A model generated the notes under the pieces. It did no database searches. It was given only the letters and a program-made list of their open reading frames with translations, and was not told the origin of the DNA. From Haliclystus octoradiatus (taxonomy: Eukaryota > Cnidaria > Staurozoa > Stauromedusae > Haliclystidae), in contig OU744453.1 in NCBI GenBank assembly GCA_916610825.1, forward strand, positions 10,621,826 through 10,685,825: a stretch of 64,000 nt of DNA. The letters run 5' to 3'. Made by a program: the position numbers and the translations under genes. Positions 25,511 to 47,654 of the stretch are shown here, piece after piece. The stretch's first letter is position 1; the number at the start of each line of letters is the position of its first letter.

Positions 25511-28500
25511 ATGGAAACGTATTTTGGCAAGATGGCCATGAATCCACTTGCAAATCCTAAAGGAGTGAAAACAAATTGTGAACTCTGCAACAAACCAGCG
25601 TTTATGCAATGCACAAAATGCCGTGTAACTTATTACTGGTATGTATCTTGTGTATTCTAATGATTTCAATGCTGAGAAAACTGAATAATATAGGACTAAT
25701 GCTCCCTTTACCATCATACACAATCTCCTCATGGATGACTCACTGATTGAATAACTAAATTAACATTTTTGAAAATTGCGTAATGAGTCTAATGAATGTA
25801 TTAGCTTGGACTACCTATAATTGATCCTGGGGGATAAGGGTGTGCGACACGCCAAAATAAATATTTTCAACTCATATTTCGGACAATTTGAGACGAAAAA
25901 GTGCAAATTTGTGCAACTCTGAAGAAATCACAATCTACTCTACAATGAAGCTCTCAAATATACAAATGCACATGCCTTTCTCTGGGCAAAGTAGGCAAAA
26001 CCCTCTCGGCGAGAAGCATGTAATTAAGGCTGTGTCTGTATTATTATTTTCCACGTGTTGATTGAGCAGCCAGCTATATCACACGGAAATAATAATTATT
26101 GACAGTGTTCTCTAAATTTGTTCAATAATGATACCTTTGATTGACTTTTACCATACCTTAGGAGCCCTGGCTACTAGTTTTGGGTTGAGTAGTTCAAATT
26201 GTACTGTACGCAGGAAAAGTTCAACTTTTTGATTATTCATGAACACCTTAAAAACAATCAATGAATTTAAATGGCCTGCTTCTGATTATTCAAAACTTTT
26301 TCATGAAATGTTTATGATTTTTTTCATGAACTGTTCATGAAAAAGTGCCACTTAACGCTCAGGAACTATTGCACAGGAGTGATTTTTGCTATTGTTTTCA
26401 GTGGAGAGGAGCATCAGGCAATTGATTGGATTGGAATACATGAGAAAATTTGCCAGCTTTTAATTCCTCTACGCATAGCCTTACCACCTGCAAGTGGTCT
26501 TGGAGATGAACGAGAACATGCCATGGTACAAACAAGGCAGCGACAAGTATGTCATCGTTATTATTTCATTACTAACTTCAATTGAAACTAACTTTAACTA
26601 CAGTCTGAAATTCAAATGATTTGCATTCGATCAGGAAATGCTGCTTCATATTACCACAACAGCAGCACAAAGATTATTATTTGAAAAACAATATGAATAT
26701 GTTATACCAGCTGCATTGCAATCAGTCAAATTTACAATTGATATCCATGGTATGGCATGTGTAGAATTGGTTCCGTCATATTTGATGCTTGGAGAAGCTT
26801 ATATTGGTAAGTGTACAAAATATTGTAATATCAGACACAATAATTCACATTACAAAATAGCCTGATATATATGGTAGCTCAATCAATTGTAATGGATATC
26901 AAACGGCACGACTTTAATTACAAGCTCCTGGAGAAAGGGGGTGGGGGGTGTTTGTCAATTTTGCTGGAAAAAGGTGTGACACTTGCATATTTGGGAGCTT
27001 CAGCACTGTGATACCTTCGTTTCAAACTCAAAATTTCATGAAATATGAGGCAAAAATTTGCATCAGGATTTACGGCCATGACAATGGTAAATACTAGATT
27101 TCCATGAGGGTAAAACTTTTTTTGACATCCATCAAAAGTTTACACTAAATGTAGTATACACAATGCTGCAGTCATAAATATCGAGAAGAGCTTGTTCAAA
27201 TTATTCTTATCAAACAGAAAATCATCAAAATGTTATTTACAAATTGATGCATAGCCCTTAACTGTAATACTGTTGCTCTAGTGGATGATACAACAAACTT
27301 GACAGGCGCATTTGTTTAGCTGTATTATCAAATTATTACGAAAAGAAGAACAGTGTTGTACCGACAACCGGTGCATCTCAAATCATTTGGTATAGTAGTT
27401 GTTTAAACAAATTGTAACCATAGGCACTGGCGAGGATATCAATCGGTATCATCATCATCATTTTTCTATATAGAGTATGTGGTATCTCGTTGATCTGTAA
27501 GCTGGTAGAGATGCTGAGTCACGTTCAATTATCTCAATGACTTTTGAGGGTGTATTTACTGCTACTACCAGCTACTGTGTAATGTGTAATATGCTATAAT
27601 GTAAATCAATCTACCGATCAACAGTCCCTTAACAAGTTCTAAATTACAGAAAATCTTCATTATATTGAAATCCTTTTTGTTTAAGGGCTAGGGAAGCTAG
27701 CACAAGCAGAAGATTATATGAGTCAGGCGCAATGGACAATTCTCAAGACACCAGAGTGCTCTAATGTTTTCAAATCCAAATTGTTTAGAATTGTTGGTCT
27801 GTTGAATGCAAGCCAAGGGAACGAGAGCGATGCTTTGAAATATATGGCAGAAGACGTAAGTCTATTAATACAATCATAATTATTATTACCTGTAATCAAT
27901 GCAATATTACAGTGCCCCTGTAAAAACAGTTCAGGAGTTCAAGAACTGTTCATGAACGTTAAATGACCCCCAAACATTTATGAACTGTTCATGAACTGTT
28001 CATAAACTGTTCATGAACTGTCTGTGAGACTTCATGAACTATTCATGAACACTTCAAGAAAATTGGAGCCATTTAACATTCATGAACTGTTCACAAACTC
28101 CTGAACTGTTTTTCGCAGGGGTGATATTAAATGGGTATTAAAACTTATAACATTATGACATGATTTATCATACAAATATGGTCCCCGGTTGGATGATCTA
28201 ATAAATTAATACAAATCATTGGGAAAACATTTGTGATCAAAGTCTTTGAATGTAAGAGGATTATGACGACAATTTGAATTAGATTAATCAAACACAGGGA
28301 ACAATTATCACTTGTATAATCACAAATAACAAAGCACATGCAAGAATGAAGACTGGACGGCTAGATGAGGAGTAAAGAATAATATTTGAGCTATGAATGT
28401 ATAAGCTTTTTTACAGAATACTATAAAAAATTTTTGAAGGCTTTTCCTAAATCAAGACAATTCTTTTTTTAATTTCAATGAAACATACAAGAAGAGAAAT

Positions 28501-31408
28501 TTTTTAAGATCCAGTTTTGAAAGTTTAAATTCTTTCGGATAATGTTCAGAAGCCTTCGAAATATTCTTGATGGCAAAATTTCATAAAACCGGAAATTACA
28601 TCAAATACAAGAATATTGTCTCATTACGCATCTCTCGTGTATTAAATTCCAACTATGAACAACTTAAATTCCATAAGTGCTTAATGAACAAGGTCCTCTG
28701 TACAATGACCATTTGTATAACATTTTTTATTGAAACAGCAATGCAGAAAAAGACAAATTTTGTATATCGATCAATTCCCTGCATCTTTAAATTGGTTGTT
28801 ATATGCATGTTTCACTGTACGTATTTGTAAAACAAGAATCCATCCAAGGACATCTAAGAGCAGATGCAGTTTCCATCTTTTGGTCTCTATGTGGTAAAAT
28901 AGTTTTGAATGATTTGGTGTAATTTTGATCTGTTTCTGCTAAACATGTATATTTGATTGCTAGATATTTTACTTACCGGGTATTATATTTGATAGCAAAC
29001 ATCAGTGGCAACAACAACAACAAAAATTATTTTTGACACTGATGTTTGCTCTCAAATGTTTTACCAAGAAGCCTTTTTTAGGGTATTATGTTATTACTAT
29101 ATTATTGTTATTAAGATCTATCATTCAGCTGTGGAATTCGGACCAGATGCTGTGCAGACTGCAGGTGGATATTACAACATGGCAAATATATTTATCAGTC
29201 GTAACGATATGGAAACAGGATTTTCACTCTATCAGCATGTGAGTAAATAAGGAATAGAACATATGGATCAAGGTATGGAGAATGCATTTGTTGAATGAAT
29301 ATCTTAACGGTGCGATATTAAGTCACAACACAAGAAAATAATAATATCTCAAAAATTTAGTTTATTATTTAAATAATGAATGAAGGTAAATCAAAAAAAA
29401 ATGTTGATATTCGTCATGCAATTATAAATTTGTGAGCATTACCTAATAACATTTTTCTACCTACTGTTACTGTCTTGCCTTTTTCTCATCAAAGCACAAT
29501 TATTTTGCTGTTCATCAAATAAACATATAAATACAGTAAATCATTATTGATTTAAAATCATAATTTACAACACTACATTGCACTATTTGCTGGTATACAT
29601 TATACAGTATGCATATACTGAACAAACAATATTTTAAAAATAAATAATGCAAAATACCGCTTTATATTTACAGATCATAAATATTTGGTATGATTTCCTA
29701 CATCAATTAATTGAAGAAAGGATGACAGATCAAAGTCAAGCCAGAAATATTAGGGCAGTCCAATTTGAAGAGAGCATGTGTCTCACCTCATTAGGTATAA
29801 CTGCTCAGCATTAGCTGATATTGATTACATCATCATTTGACATTAATAGTAATTTTATACCTGTGATGTTACTATGCAGATGAAGCACAAGAGGCAGAGG
29901 CAATTCAAACACTAACGTCAATCAACAACGAATATGAAAAACAGTCAATGCATCAATCATCTGCAAAAAGAAAAGTACACCATTGTTTAGCTATGCTATA
30001 CATGGTATTGAATGATTTGGCCAAGGTATATCTATTCATATTGATAAGTAGCGGCTTAAATATTTTTACAACAGCATTTATTAGGAGCAGATTTTTATTC
30101 ATCACACCATTTTAATATTACTAATGTCATTTTCAGGAGTTTTTCATAATGTTTTTATATTTAATTGGCTATACCCTATACAGTGAAACCTGTATATAAC
30201 AGCCAGCTACTAGAGGTAGATAAATTGACCACTATAGACAGGTGGCCTTTACATACAGGTTTGATTCAATAGAAAATACCATTTTAGACATTGCAAGAGT
30301 GACCACCTTGTATATAGGTGACCGTTATAACAGGTTTAACTGTTTGATGGAAACATAACGGTGCATATAGTGGTCAATGTATTTACCTCTAATAGCTGGA
30401 TAAATTATGCAGGGTTTGTTGCATATCCATTCAAATGTCTAATTGATGATTCTAAGGTAATTGGATACAAGCTAAGACCCTTTCGCAGAATTAAATAACA
30501 AATACACTGTTTTGCTATTACATACACTCGAAAACTACTCAATAGAAAAGTTCAATCTTAAATCATGATTTAATGATCTACCAGGTCCAGGTCATTAAAT
30601 AAGAAAACATAATTTAACATAATTTGTAATAATTCACACAAAATAAACTCCCTCATAAAAAGTTCATGAGTTCAATTATTATAATGTATAAAGAGTCATC
30701 CAAGTTCAGTTAAAAAGCAGTTACAGCTCAGAACACTAAAAATGCAACTGCTTCATATGAACTTATTTGACAATGAAGAACTTTTCTGATGATGAACCAT
30801 GAAATTGTCTACATCTACTAGATGGTGGTTATAATGTTCTACTGTATACAAGTTTCATTTTATTTGATAAACTCTTATTTTGTCAAAGGGAGGATTAGCT
30901 CAGATGGCAGAGCAACTGCACTTCAGATCTGATCAACTTTCTGATTGACTGTGGTTCAAATCCCCTGAAGGTCAACTCAGCCTTGACTTTATCTAGAATC
31001 ATCAAACGAGTACGATCTAAGGATGGCGAATGGAATGGTCCAGAGGGAATTGCACTGTGAGTAGCTGCGGCGCATTGGCAATCGAGGCCTATCTACCATG
31101 AAATCTGTTGAAATTGATCTGCAGTGTCGCGGCTGAGATCAATGAAAAATATTTAACATCCTTGCTCTTAGCGAAAAGAGCCACTCTCCTAGAAATAGAG
31201 GAGTAGTACGGATGCATTCGGTAGGGCGTTACCGTCTCAATTACTACTTACTATTTTTTGTCAACAGGCAAAGAATTCAATAGAAAAAGCAATGGCAATC
31301 AATAGTTCAACAAAAGCATCATCTAACACCGATCTTGAATTGACATCCCTGCTTGGGCTAATTGAGAAACAAAACAATAAGAATGAACAAGAATTAATAA
31401 TATCATAA
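25511..31408 (+). CDS. ZMYND12: Zinc finger MYND domain-containing protein 12
   Basis: ZMYND12 is a MYND/TPR protein associated with axonemes, needed for sperm flagella in mammals and partner of TTC29. Eight exons join in phase: 25511-25638, 26402-26546, 26635-26806, 27686-27855, 29116-29238, 29674-29794, 29880-30025 and 31268-31408 (TAA at 31406-31408), giving 381 residues against 365 in human. The MYND finger (about residues 23-60) shows CELC, CTKC, YYC, H and HEKIC ligands in the expected order. TPR-like helices follow, with EYVIPAALQSV, VELVPSYLMLGEA, GLLNASQGNESDALKYM, AGGYYNMANIF and LDEAQEAEAI, all matching the family. The chosen ATG is the most upstream in frame; a second Met eight codons in is also plausible. 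Introns hold a SINE and MITEs. Confidence 0.96.
27914..28122. repeat. TTCATGAAC-rich MITE, near-complete copy
   Basis: Inverted ends GCCCCTGTAAAAACAGTTCA and GAACTGTTTTTCGCAGGGG bound about 209 bp filled with repeats of GAACTGTTCATGAAC. Fragments of the same family occur near 10375, 11700, 26240-26386, 38600-38750, 43565-43766 and 45151-45330. It lies in a ZMYND12 intron and is non-coding. Confidence 0.65.
30181..30342. repeat. Pogo-like MITE, family B
   Basis: Ends CAGTGAAACCTGTATATAAC and GTTATAACAGGTTTAACTG are inverted; the 162-bp body reads GACCACTATAGACAGGTGGC and its partial inverse. This CAGT-AAACCTGT end is typical of pogo/Tigger-type non-autonomous elements. A partial inverted piece follows at about 30358-30420. 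It lies in a ZMYND12 intron. Confidence 0.6.
30887..31255 (+). repeat. tRNA-derived SINE, long copy
   Basis: The head GGGAGGATTAGCTCAGATGG resembles a tRNA A box, and GTGGTTCAAATCCCC resembles a B box. A tRNA-unrelated body of about 270 bp follows, shared with 40152-40521, including GGTCAACTCAGCCTTGACTT, GAGTAGCTGCGGCGCATTG and GCTCTTAGCGAAAAGAGCC. It lies 12 bp upstream of the last ZMYND12 exon, so it supplies most of that intron's 3' end. Confidence 0.75.
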
Positions 31409-32769
31409 CATGTTGTAACTAACCATTTGTACAGTAGCTTTGCAATGAACTATTTTTGTGTTTACAAATCTTCATGATAATATGCTTTTCTTTCTGCCTT
31501 CATGTACTGTCCAGCTGTGTTTACCTGCAATATAGTAATTGATTTGTAAAGTAACTCCTGGGGTCAAACTCAAACTAAAAATTATCGACCTTACTTGTTA
31601 AAATAGCCTAGATAGTATTCAAGCAAGATATTATAATGGAACCAAGCAGGGGCGGATACAGGATATTTTCCGAGTACGTCTAACCTAGAGGGGTCCGTCG
31701 TTTTGATGCGAAAAAATTTCCGGGGGTCAGATTATCAATCAAACAGAGCCGGGTTTCATGATTTCACCTGAACCGCGCAAATAAATGTTTTACTTTTCAC
31801 AAGAAACTAAGTTTGATTGTTTGATAATCTGAAACCCGAAATTTTTCGCATTGAAACGAAATGATCTTAAAACAGCTTTTGAGGCCAATTCTCAGTGATT
31901 CTGTCGTGGTAGAAGTGATCAAAATGTTTGGAAATGATCGATATTGGGTCAAAAAAGATTTTTGAGGATGCTATTGATGTAGGACAAAGATTTTGTTTTT
32001 AAATTTGGATTATTCAATACTTGAGGATGTTAAATACATTTTATTTGGTTGATTTTCACAAAGGCAACATAATATTATGGCCTGTTTAAGACCTCCTTAA
32101 AACACAAATCTGAGTTAGACTATCTTGGTTCTATTATAATATCTTGATGCAAGATATTGTGCACAAATGTGTTGTTGCTATGTAAAGATGTTTATTCTTT
32201 CAAATATCCAAATTTTATATAAGCTCGTAAGGATTATTAACTGGTACAAAAAGCTAGTTCCTATTCATATCTTCATTACCATTTTTGTACAAATAATTTT
32301 TAAGTCTTGTTTGGCGATTTTTATTCTCAGATGATCTGTTGAAATGGACAAACGATGCTTCATTTGGATAAATCTAACACAATGGCGATAAACGCAATAG
32401 AAAATTTTAGTAAAAAACATAAAAGAAATAAGGAGCACAATTGGATAGATTTACAAGGGAGCAACTAAGCAATTTTTACTACAGTCTTAAATATGAGGCA
32501 AACGCTCACAACTTTTGCGTGATTTCATCGAACATGACAAAAAAAACAAGCATTTTGGGAATTGCCTCAACTTGTTGTGAGATCTGAAAAATTTGTCACA
32601 AAAAAATTTAAATGCATTGTAATTGAAATTGAGCCACGCCTATTACGTTGCTTCTGTCTATTTGGTAACCATGACATCATAGACAGTACAACGCAGGCAC
32701 AAAAATATTCTTGGAAAGTCTAACCTTGTGATATGATATACTGTATATCAAATTCTTGCTTTTTGTGTA
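31409..32769. other. Intergenic DNA downstream of ZMYND12
   Basis: AT-rich sequence with one clear structure, a palindromic repeat at 31699-31860. No further exon or RNA gene is recognised. ZMYND12 has no canonical AATAAA close to its stop; the first one seen lies inside the palindromic repeat. Confidence 0.4.
31699..31860. repeat. Palindromic MITE
   Basis: Arms of about 50 bp, left GTTTTGATGCGAAAAAATTT with CAGATTATCAATCAAAC, right GTTTGATTGTTTGATAATCTG with AAATTTTTCGCATTGAAACG, flank about 60 bp. No coding potential. Confidence 0.65.
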
Positions 32770-33284
32770 TAATCTTTTATAATAATTAAAAGTTTCTTTG
32801 AAAAACATTTTAGTGTGAAAGATCACAAAAAAATCACAATTAAATTTGTTCCGACGTTTCGACATGCTGTTGTCATTATCAAGGTTAAAAGAAATATTAT
32901 ATGAAATTACAAGATATATATAGGTAAAATGTGCTAAGATATTAAGTTAACATTTTCTATGGCTATTGTTTACAAAGAGAGAATTAAGAAAATTTACAGA
33001 TATAAAAACAATAGAACGCTGTGACAAAGGGAAACTAAATTAAAAGTCACAACTCAATTGACTCGCTTTGAATGTAAAAGTCGATTTTAGCTTCCTGATT
33101 GCCAGCATTTCATGTACCAAACAGTCAAACTTTAAATTACATTTTCGAACAACTGAAAACATGCGGGCAGATTCCCTGAAATTTTTGTTATCGGTTTTCA
33201 AGTGTTTGTCGACGGCCGACCCACCATGATCAACAATACATTGATGGAGGTGTCGACGTGTAAAACCGACATAATTCGCATGGT

Positions 33285-33593
33285 GTCAACAAAAGAATAC
33301 ATGTTCCAAATGATCATTGCTTGTTATTGGCTTTACCATGTGGCCGAGACCCTCTTGATGTTCATGCGCAAACAAGGGCATTAAAAAGTGGTTTCATTTC
33401 ATATTTGCAAGAGAAGCAAGCAGCTGGGATTATTAACGTCAATAGCAGTGCCACTAAACAGCCTGCCTATGTCTTACATATATTTCCACCATGTGATTTT
33501 GCACAGTCTCATCTTGCCAAAGTTGCTCCTGATCTATTGGATAGTGCGGCAGACAGTGGACATCTGATGGTTCTTGTCACAACCACTTAAAAT
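33285..33593 (+). pseudogene. SPOC-domain C-terminal fragment (SPEN-like)
   Basis: An open stretch ending in TAA encodes VNKRIHVPNDHCLLLALPCG, RDPLDVHAQTRALKSGFISY, LQEKQAAGIINV, PAYVLHIFPPCDFA and a hydrophobic HLMVLVTT tail. This is the C-terminal half of a SPOC domain as found at the end of SPEN/Split ends (and, less closely, RBM15) transcriptional co-repressors. The SPOC order LPCG, SYLQEKQAAGI, Y-HIFPPC and the terminal HLM-V strand is preserved, with no stop. No splice acceptor or upstream SPEN exon is visible nearby, and the fragment lies between the arms of a Penelope-like element. It is therefore read as a captured or retroposed fragment rather than a working gene. A real last exon of a distant gene is not excluded. 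Confidence 0.7.
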
Positions 33594-33849
33594 ATTTTTA
33601 TTTTTCAAATTTAATTAGAGTTATATTATTATATCGCATCGCACGAATCACACAGAAAATGGTACACAAAGCATTGGCGAGACAGAGGGGTCGGTCTCGG
33701 CTCACAAACTCTCAAATCGTCTACTATTTGTTACTAGTATAAACTGGTCTAAAGTGTTGACCGACTCTAGCATTCAAATCATTCAATTGACGCCTTACAG
33801 ACACTTGGTTTTTAAAAGCCAATACAATGTTAATGGTGTTATTATCTGT

Positions 33850-34420
33850 ACGTAATTCTTTGTCATTAGAATTAGTAGCAGAAGACTTACTTACTGTCCT
33901 ATTTATTCTATCAATTGGATCATTTAATTTAATAAAAATATCTTTTAACTTAGAGTATTCTAAATGAAAGCATCATGAGTTGACAATAGTTGGAGTGCAC
34001 AATCAAGCATAGTAGACAAGAGTCCTCACTTGTAGCGGTCATCTACATGAGTTTGATAATGAAGCAGAAGTCCTTCATTTGTTGACTTCCGATAAACTGA
34101 AGTTTCTATTGTTTCGGTATTTTTAAGTTCAAGTTTTAAGCCAATAAAAGGTTTCTTTTGTTGTTCTTCTTTTTCCATTGTAAATTCTAAAGAAGAACTA
34201 ATATTAAGGGTAGCTGAAATTTCCAACACCCTGTCAATACTTGGTACTATAGCCAGCGTATCATCAACATATCTACGACAGTGAGTCGACAGTAAATTTT
34301 GTTTATTTCGTTGCTCTTTTAGATTACACATATGCATTGGCCATTAGTGGCCTAAGTGGAGATCCCATTGCTATACCATTGATCTGTTCAAATGAAATAA
34401 TTGATCTTTCGTAGACAATA
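33850..34420 (-). pseudogene. Penelope-like reverse transcriptase fragment
   Basis: Minus-strand translation shows FEQINGIAMGSPL followed by MANAYV, then after a stop and frame slip RRYVDDTLAIV, then SSLEFTMEKEEQQKKPFIGL, SVYRKSTNEGLLLHYQTHVD, RYK and GLLSTMLDCAL. These are the late motifs of Penelope-like reverse transcriptases: the MGSPL motif, the YVDD catalytic aspartates, and the PF-GL and YRKPT-HY-SH signature after the palm. The stretch 34026-34337 is open for 103 codons; sequence on either side carries stops and frameshifts. The 5' part of the gene and any GIY-YIG endonuclease are not visible, so this is a truncated, dead copy. Confidence 0.8.
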
Positions 34421-34709
34421 ATAATAGTTCTTCTAATTCGTTGGCCGTAATAGAAAATTATAAGTTTGATTAAACCAATCATCCTTGAAGGCTTTATCAA
34501 CTAAATTTTTATATCTGTAGATTTCGTAATTCTCTTTGTAAACAATAACCATAAAAAGTTAAATTTATATCTTAGCACATTTTACCTATATATATATATC
34601 TTGTCATTTCACATATTATTTCTTTTAACCTTGATAATGACAACAGCAATGTCGAAACGTCAGAACAAATTTAATTGTGATTTTTTGTCGCTATCAATCT
34701 TTTATAATA

Positions 34710-35286
34710 CTTAAGAAAAAAAAGATTTGTTTAATGATTAATTCCACATTTCATGGTATGTGTTTGTGTTCTAAAAACGCACATTAGCAAATAATCTTGT
34801 TCGCCATATTACGGTAATCTCTGGGAATAACCACGTAAAGAAAAAAGTTGACTGAGATCGACCCTCAACATTTTCAAGTCTGGAAACCGTTCAGAAATTG
34901 TCATAAGCAAGTAGCGACTCCGGTAGCCATCCCTTCTGACAATTTCAACTTTTGGAATATTTCACCAAAAGAGGAGCCGGTTTGAGTGTTTGCCCAACGC
35001 TTTATAGTTGGCTTTGGATGGTGCCAAATAAATATTATGCTGATCACAAATCTGCACAGGCCAGGGCAGGATTTAAGAATTTCTCAGTCTTTCGTACTAA
35101 AATGCTCTTTCTTGCCGGCATATGTTATTTTACAGCAAATGGAATCTAGGTCATATAATTTCAATTTCAATACAACAGATGAAATGATGGAAAACTGCTT
35201 GATAGCCATTAACTTCACATGATAAATCTTGACTCAACCCAAGAACTCAATATTAAGTCAGTAGTTAGTTTAATTTTTAGGCAGTA
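34710..35286. other. Non-coding spacer before JmjC/EF-hand gene
   Basis: I see no conserved exon or repeat structure here. Open frames on the plus strand of 65-78 codons have no recognisable domain. Confidence 0.35.
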
Positions 35287-45889
<10,603 letters not shown>

Positions 45890-46345
45890 CTGAAAACATA
45901 AACAGGAAATAAAATTCATTACGCTTGACTTAAAATTAAAATTAGCACATTAAACTAACAAATTAAACAATATGCAAAAAAGGTATCACAAACTTTGTAC
46001 CTTCGTATACCCAAAATTTATATATTAATATTATAATATGCATTTTCAAACTATAATCTTGTAGGCCTAATTATGTAAGGATGCTACAAATAGAAATATG
46101 GCAAACATTCTCAAGTTCAACATTTTTTCATCACTATCATTGAATATAAATCTAACAAGAAACTTTGAAAGACTTTCTGTAGATATAGACTTTTGCAATG
46201 AAAATAAATTATGTTTTTCTGCTTGTTTGCGCAATGATTTATATTCTCACACAATAATAGACTGTCTTTATCATAAAAATGTGTAAAAATAGTGGTAACT
46301 GATAACTATAGTAATTGCATAATCTTATAGTGAAACAGTAGAAAC
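45890..46345. other. Sequence between JmjC exon and hAT copy 2
   Basis: Probably intron of the JmjC gene. I see no exon, RNA gene or repeat with clear structure. Confidence 0.3.
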
Positions 46346-47311
46346 CAGGGATGGGAGTAACAATTACAAAAGTAACGGCATTACTTGTAGTCGTTACTTT
46401 TAAGTAATTTCTACTTATAGCTAGTTACTTTTTTGGGAAAGTAACTTCTAATTGTAACTAGTTACTTTTTCATTAGAAAATTAGTAACGTATTTTCCGCT
46501 ACTTTTTTTTCCGTTACTTTTCACGTTATTTTTTCATTTTCCTGTTGTTTTCCACAAAATGTTGATGTACAGCACTTGTCTAAAAGGACAATACACGAAG
46601 CGAAACCAAAACACTTCATAGAAAGCTTGCTGCTTGTTCCGTGTAATTCAATACCTACGCGTTGCTGTGTCAATGTTCAATATTTTGTTGCTATTTCCGT
46701 TCCCAAGAAAAAAACGGAAGGTACAAAAAGAGTCAGAGCTAATCCAGTTTTTGGACAACTGCGATAATAAATTAGAAATATTAAATGTATATCCAGCTTT
46801 AAGAGATATTTTTATCATGTTAAACACATTGCTCCCAGCAAGTGCAGCATGTGAAAGACTTTTTAGTGCCGCTGGACTGATATTTGAACCCTATATAAGT
46901 AGATTAAACGATTTTAATTTTGAAATTGTTTACTTAGTTAAGCCAAATTCTAACATTTCAATTTTACTTGAATAATTTAATGACTTAATTTGTATCTACA
47001 TATGATTTATTCATTATCTTAGATATGATTCTTTTATATATGTTTCACTGATATCAATTGCATTGCTTTGATCGTATTAATAGTGTTCTCTTTTTTGTGT
47101 ACTCCATATTAAACCTGATGAAATTCTATACATTTGAAAAAGTAACGGCAAAAGTAATTGTAACTAGTTGCTTTTGAATTAAAAGTAACTTGTAATTTTC
47201 AAAAAGTTACTTTTTCGAAAAAGTAACTTCTAAAAGTAATTAGTTACTTTTTTTGCCAAAGTAATTGTAACTGTTACTAGTTACTTGTGAAAAGTAACTT
47301 CCCCCTCCCTG
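46346..47311 (+). mobile_element. hAT-like element, copy 2
   Basis: Ends CAGGGATGGGAGTAAC and GTAACTTCCCCCTCCCTG, with GTAAC-rich sub-terminal repeats. Flanking 8-mers GTAGAAAC (46338-46345) and GTACAAAC (47312-47319) match at seven of eight positions, a decayed hAT target duplication. It contains a remnant of the transposase C-terminus. Confidence 0.85.
46634..46978 (+). pseudogene. hAT transposase dimerisation-domain remnant
   Basis: A 113-codon open stretch ends with LPASAACERLFSAAG followed by LIFEPYISRLNDFNFEIVY. This is the hAT C-terminal dimerisation domain: the ERLFSAAG motif is diagnostic, followed by the usual R-L and F-N positions. The catalytic core and BED finger are absent, so it cannot be an active transposase. 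It lies wholly inside hAT copy 2. Confidence 0.85.
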
Positions 47312-47654
47312 GTACAAACAGCACAACAGCATACTATCGCAACTACTGTACTTCTTCTTATGTTAGCATTTTTATGATCCAGCATCCGTTAACTGAATTT
47401 AAAGTTTCATTGCAGGAAACTACATGACTTTTGCTGATTCAGCTACTTGGAGTGTTTTGTAAAAGCAAGTCCACTTGGATAATCAGTCCTTGGAAAGGCT
47501 GATATTGTTTTTGCCTTTGGTTCACAGTACCAAATCACCAACTGGACACCTTCCTATCCCAGTTCCGAAGGTAACATATGCCACACAATATCCTATAACT
47601 AACACAATATACAAACAAATAACCGATCACATGGAAACAGAACCGTTCTTTATG

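Larger units (their letters stand above)
32784..34695 (-). mobile_element. Penelope-like retroelement with inverted terminal arms
   Basis: Arms at about 32825-33003 and 34503-34690 are inverted copies of about 180 bp, including the shared CTTGATAATGACAACAGCA and GTCGAAACGTC. A 14-bp direct repeat AATCTTTTATAATA at 32770-32783 and 34696-34709 fits a target-site duplication. A broken reverse transcriptase lies on the minus strand near the right arm. Inverted terminal repeats and variable target duplications are known for Penelope-like elements. The left half holds an unrelated SPOC-domain fragment. The copy is inactive. Confidence 0.7.

Noticed and set aside
28567..28830. 87-codon plus-strand open frame in a ZMYND12 intron
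   Set aside because: No conserved domain and it lies inside a spliced intron between well supported exons.
30887..30965. tRNA gene-like A and B boxes
   Set aside because: The same head is shared by three dispersed copies with a common non-tRNA body and does not fold as a normal cloverleaf, so it is a SINE.
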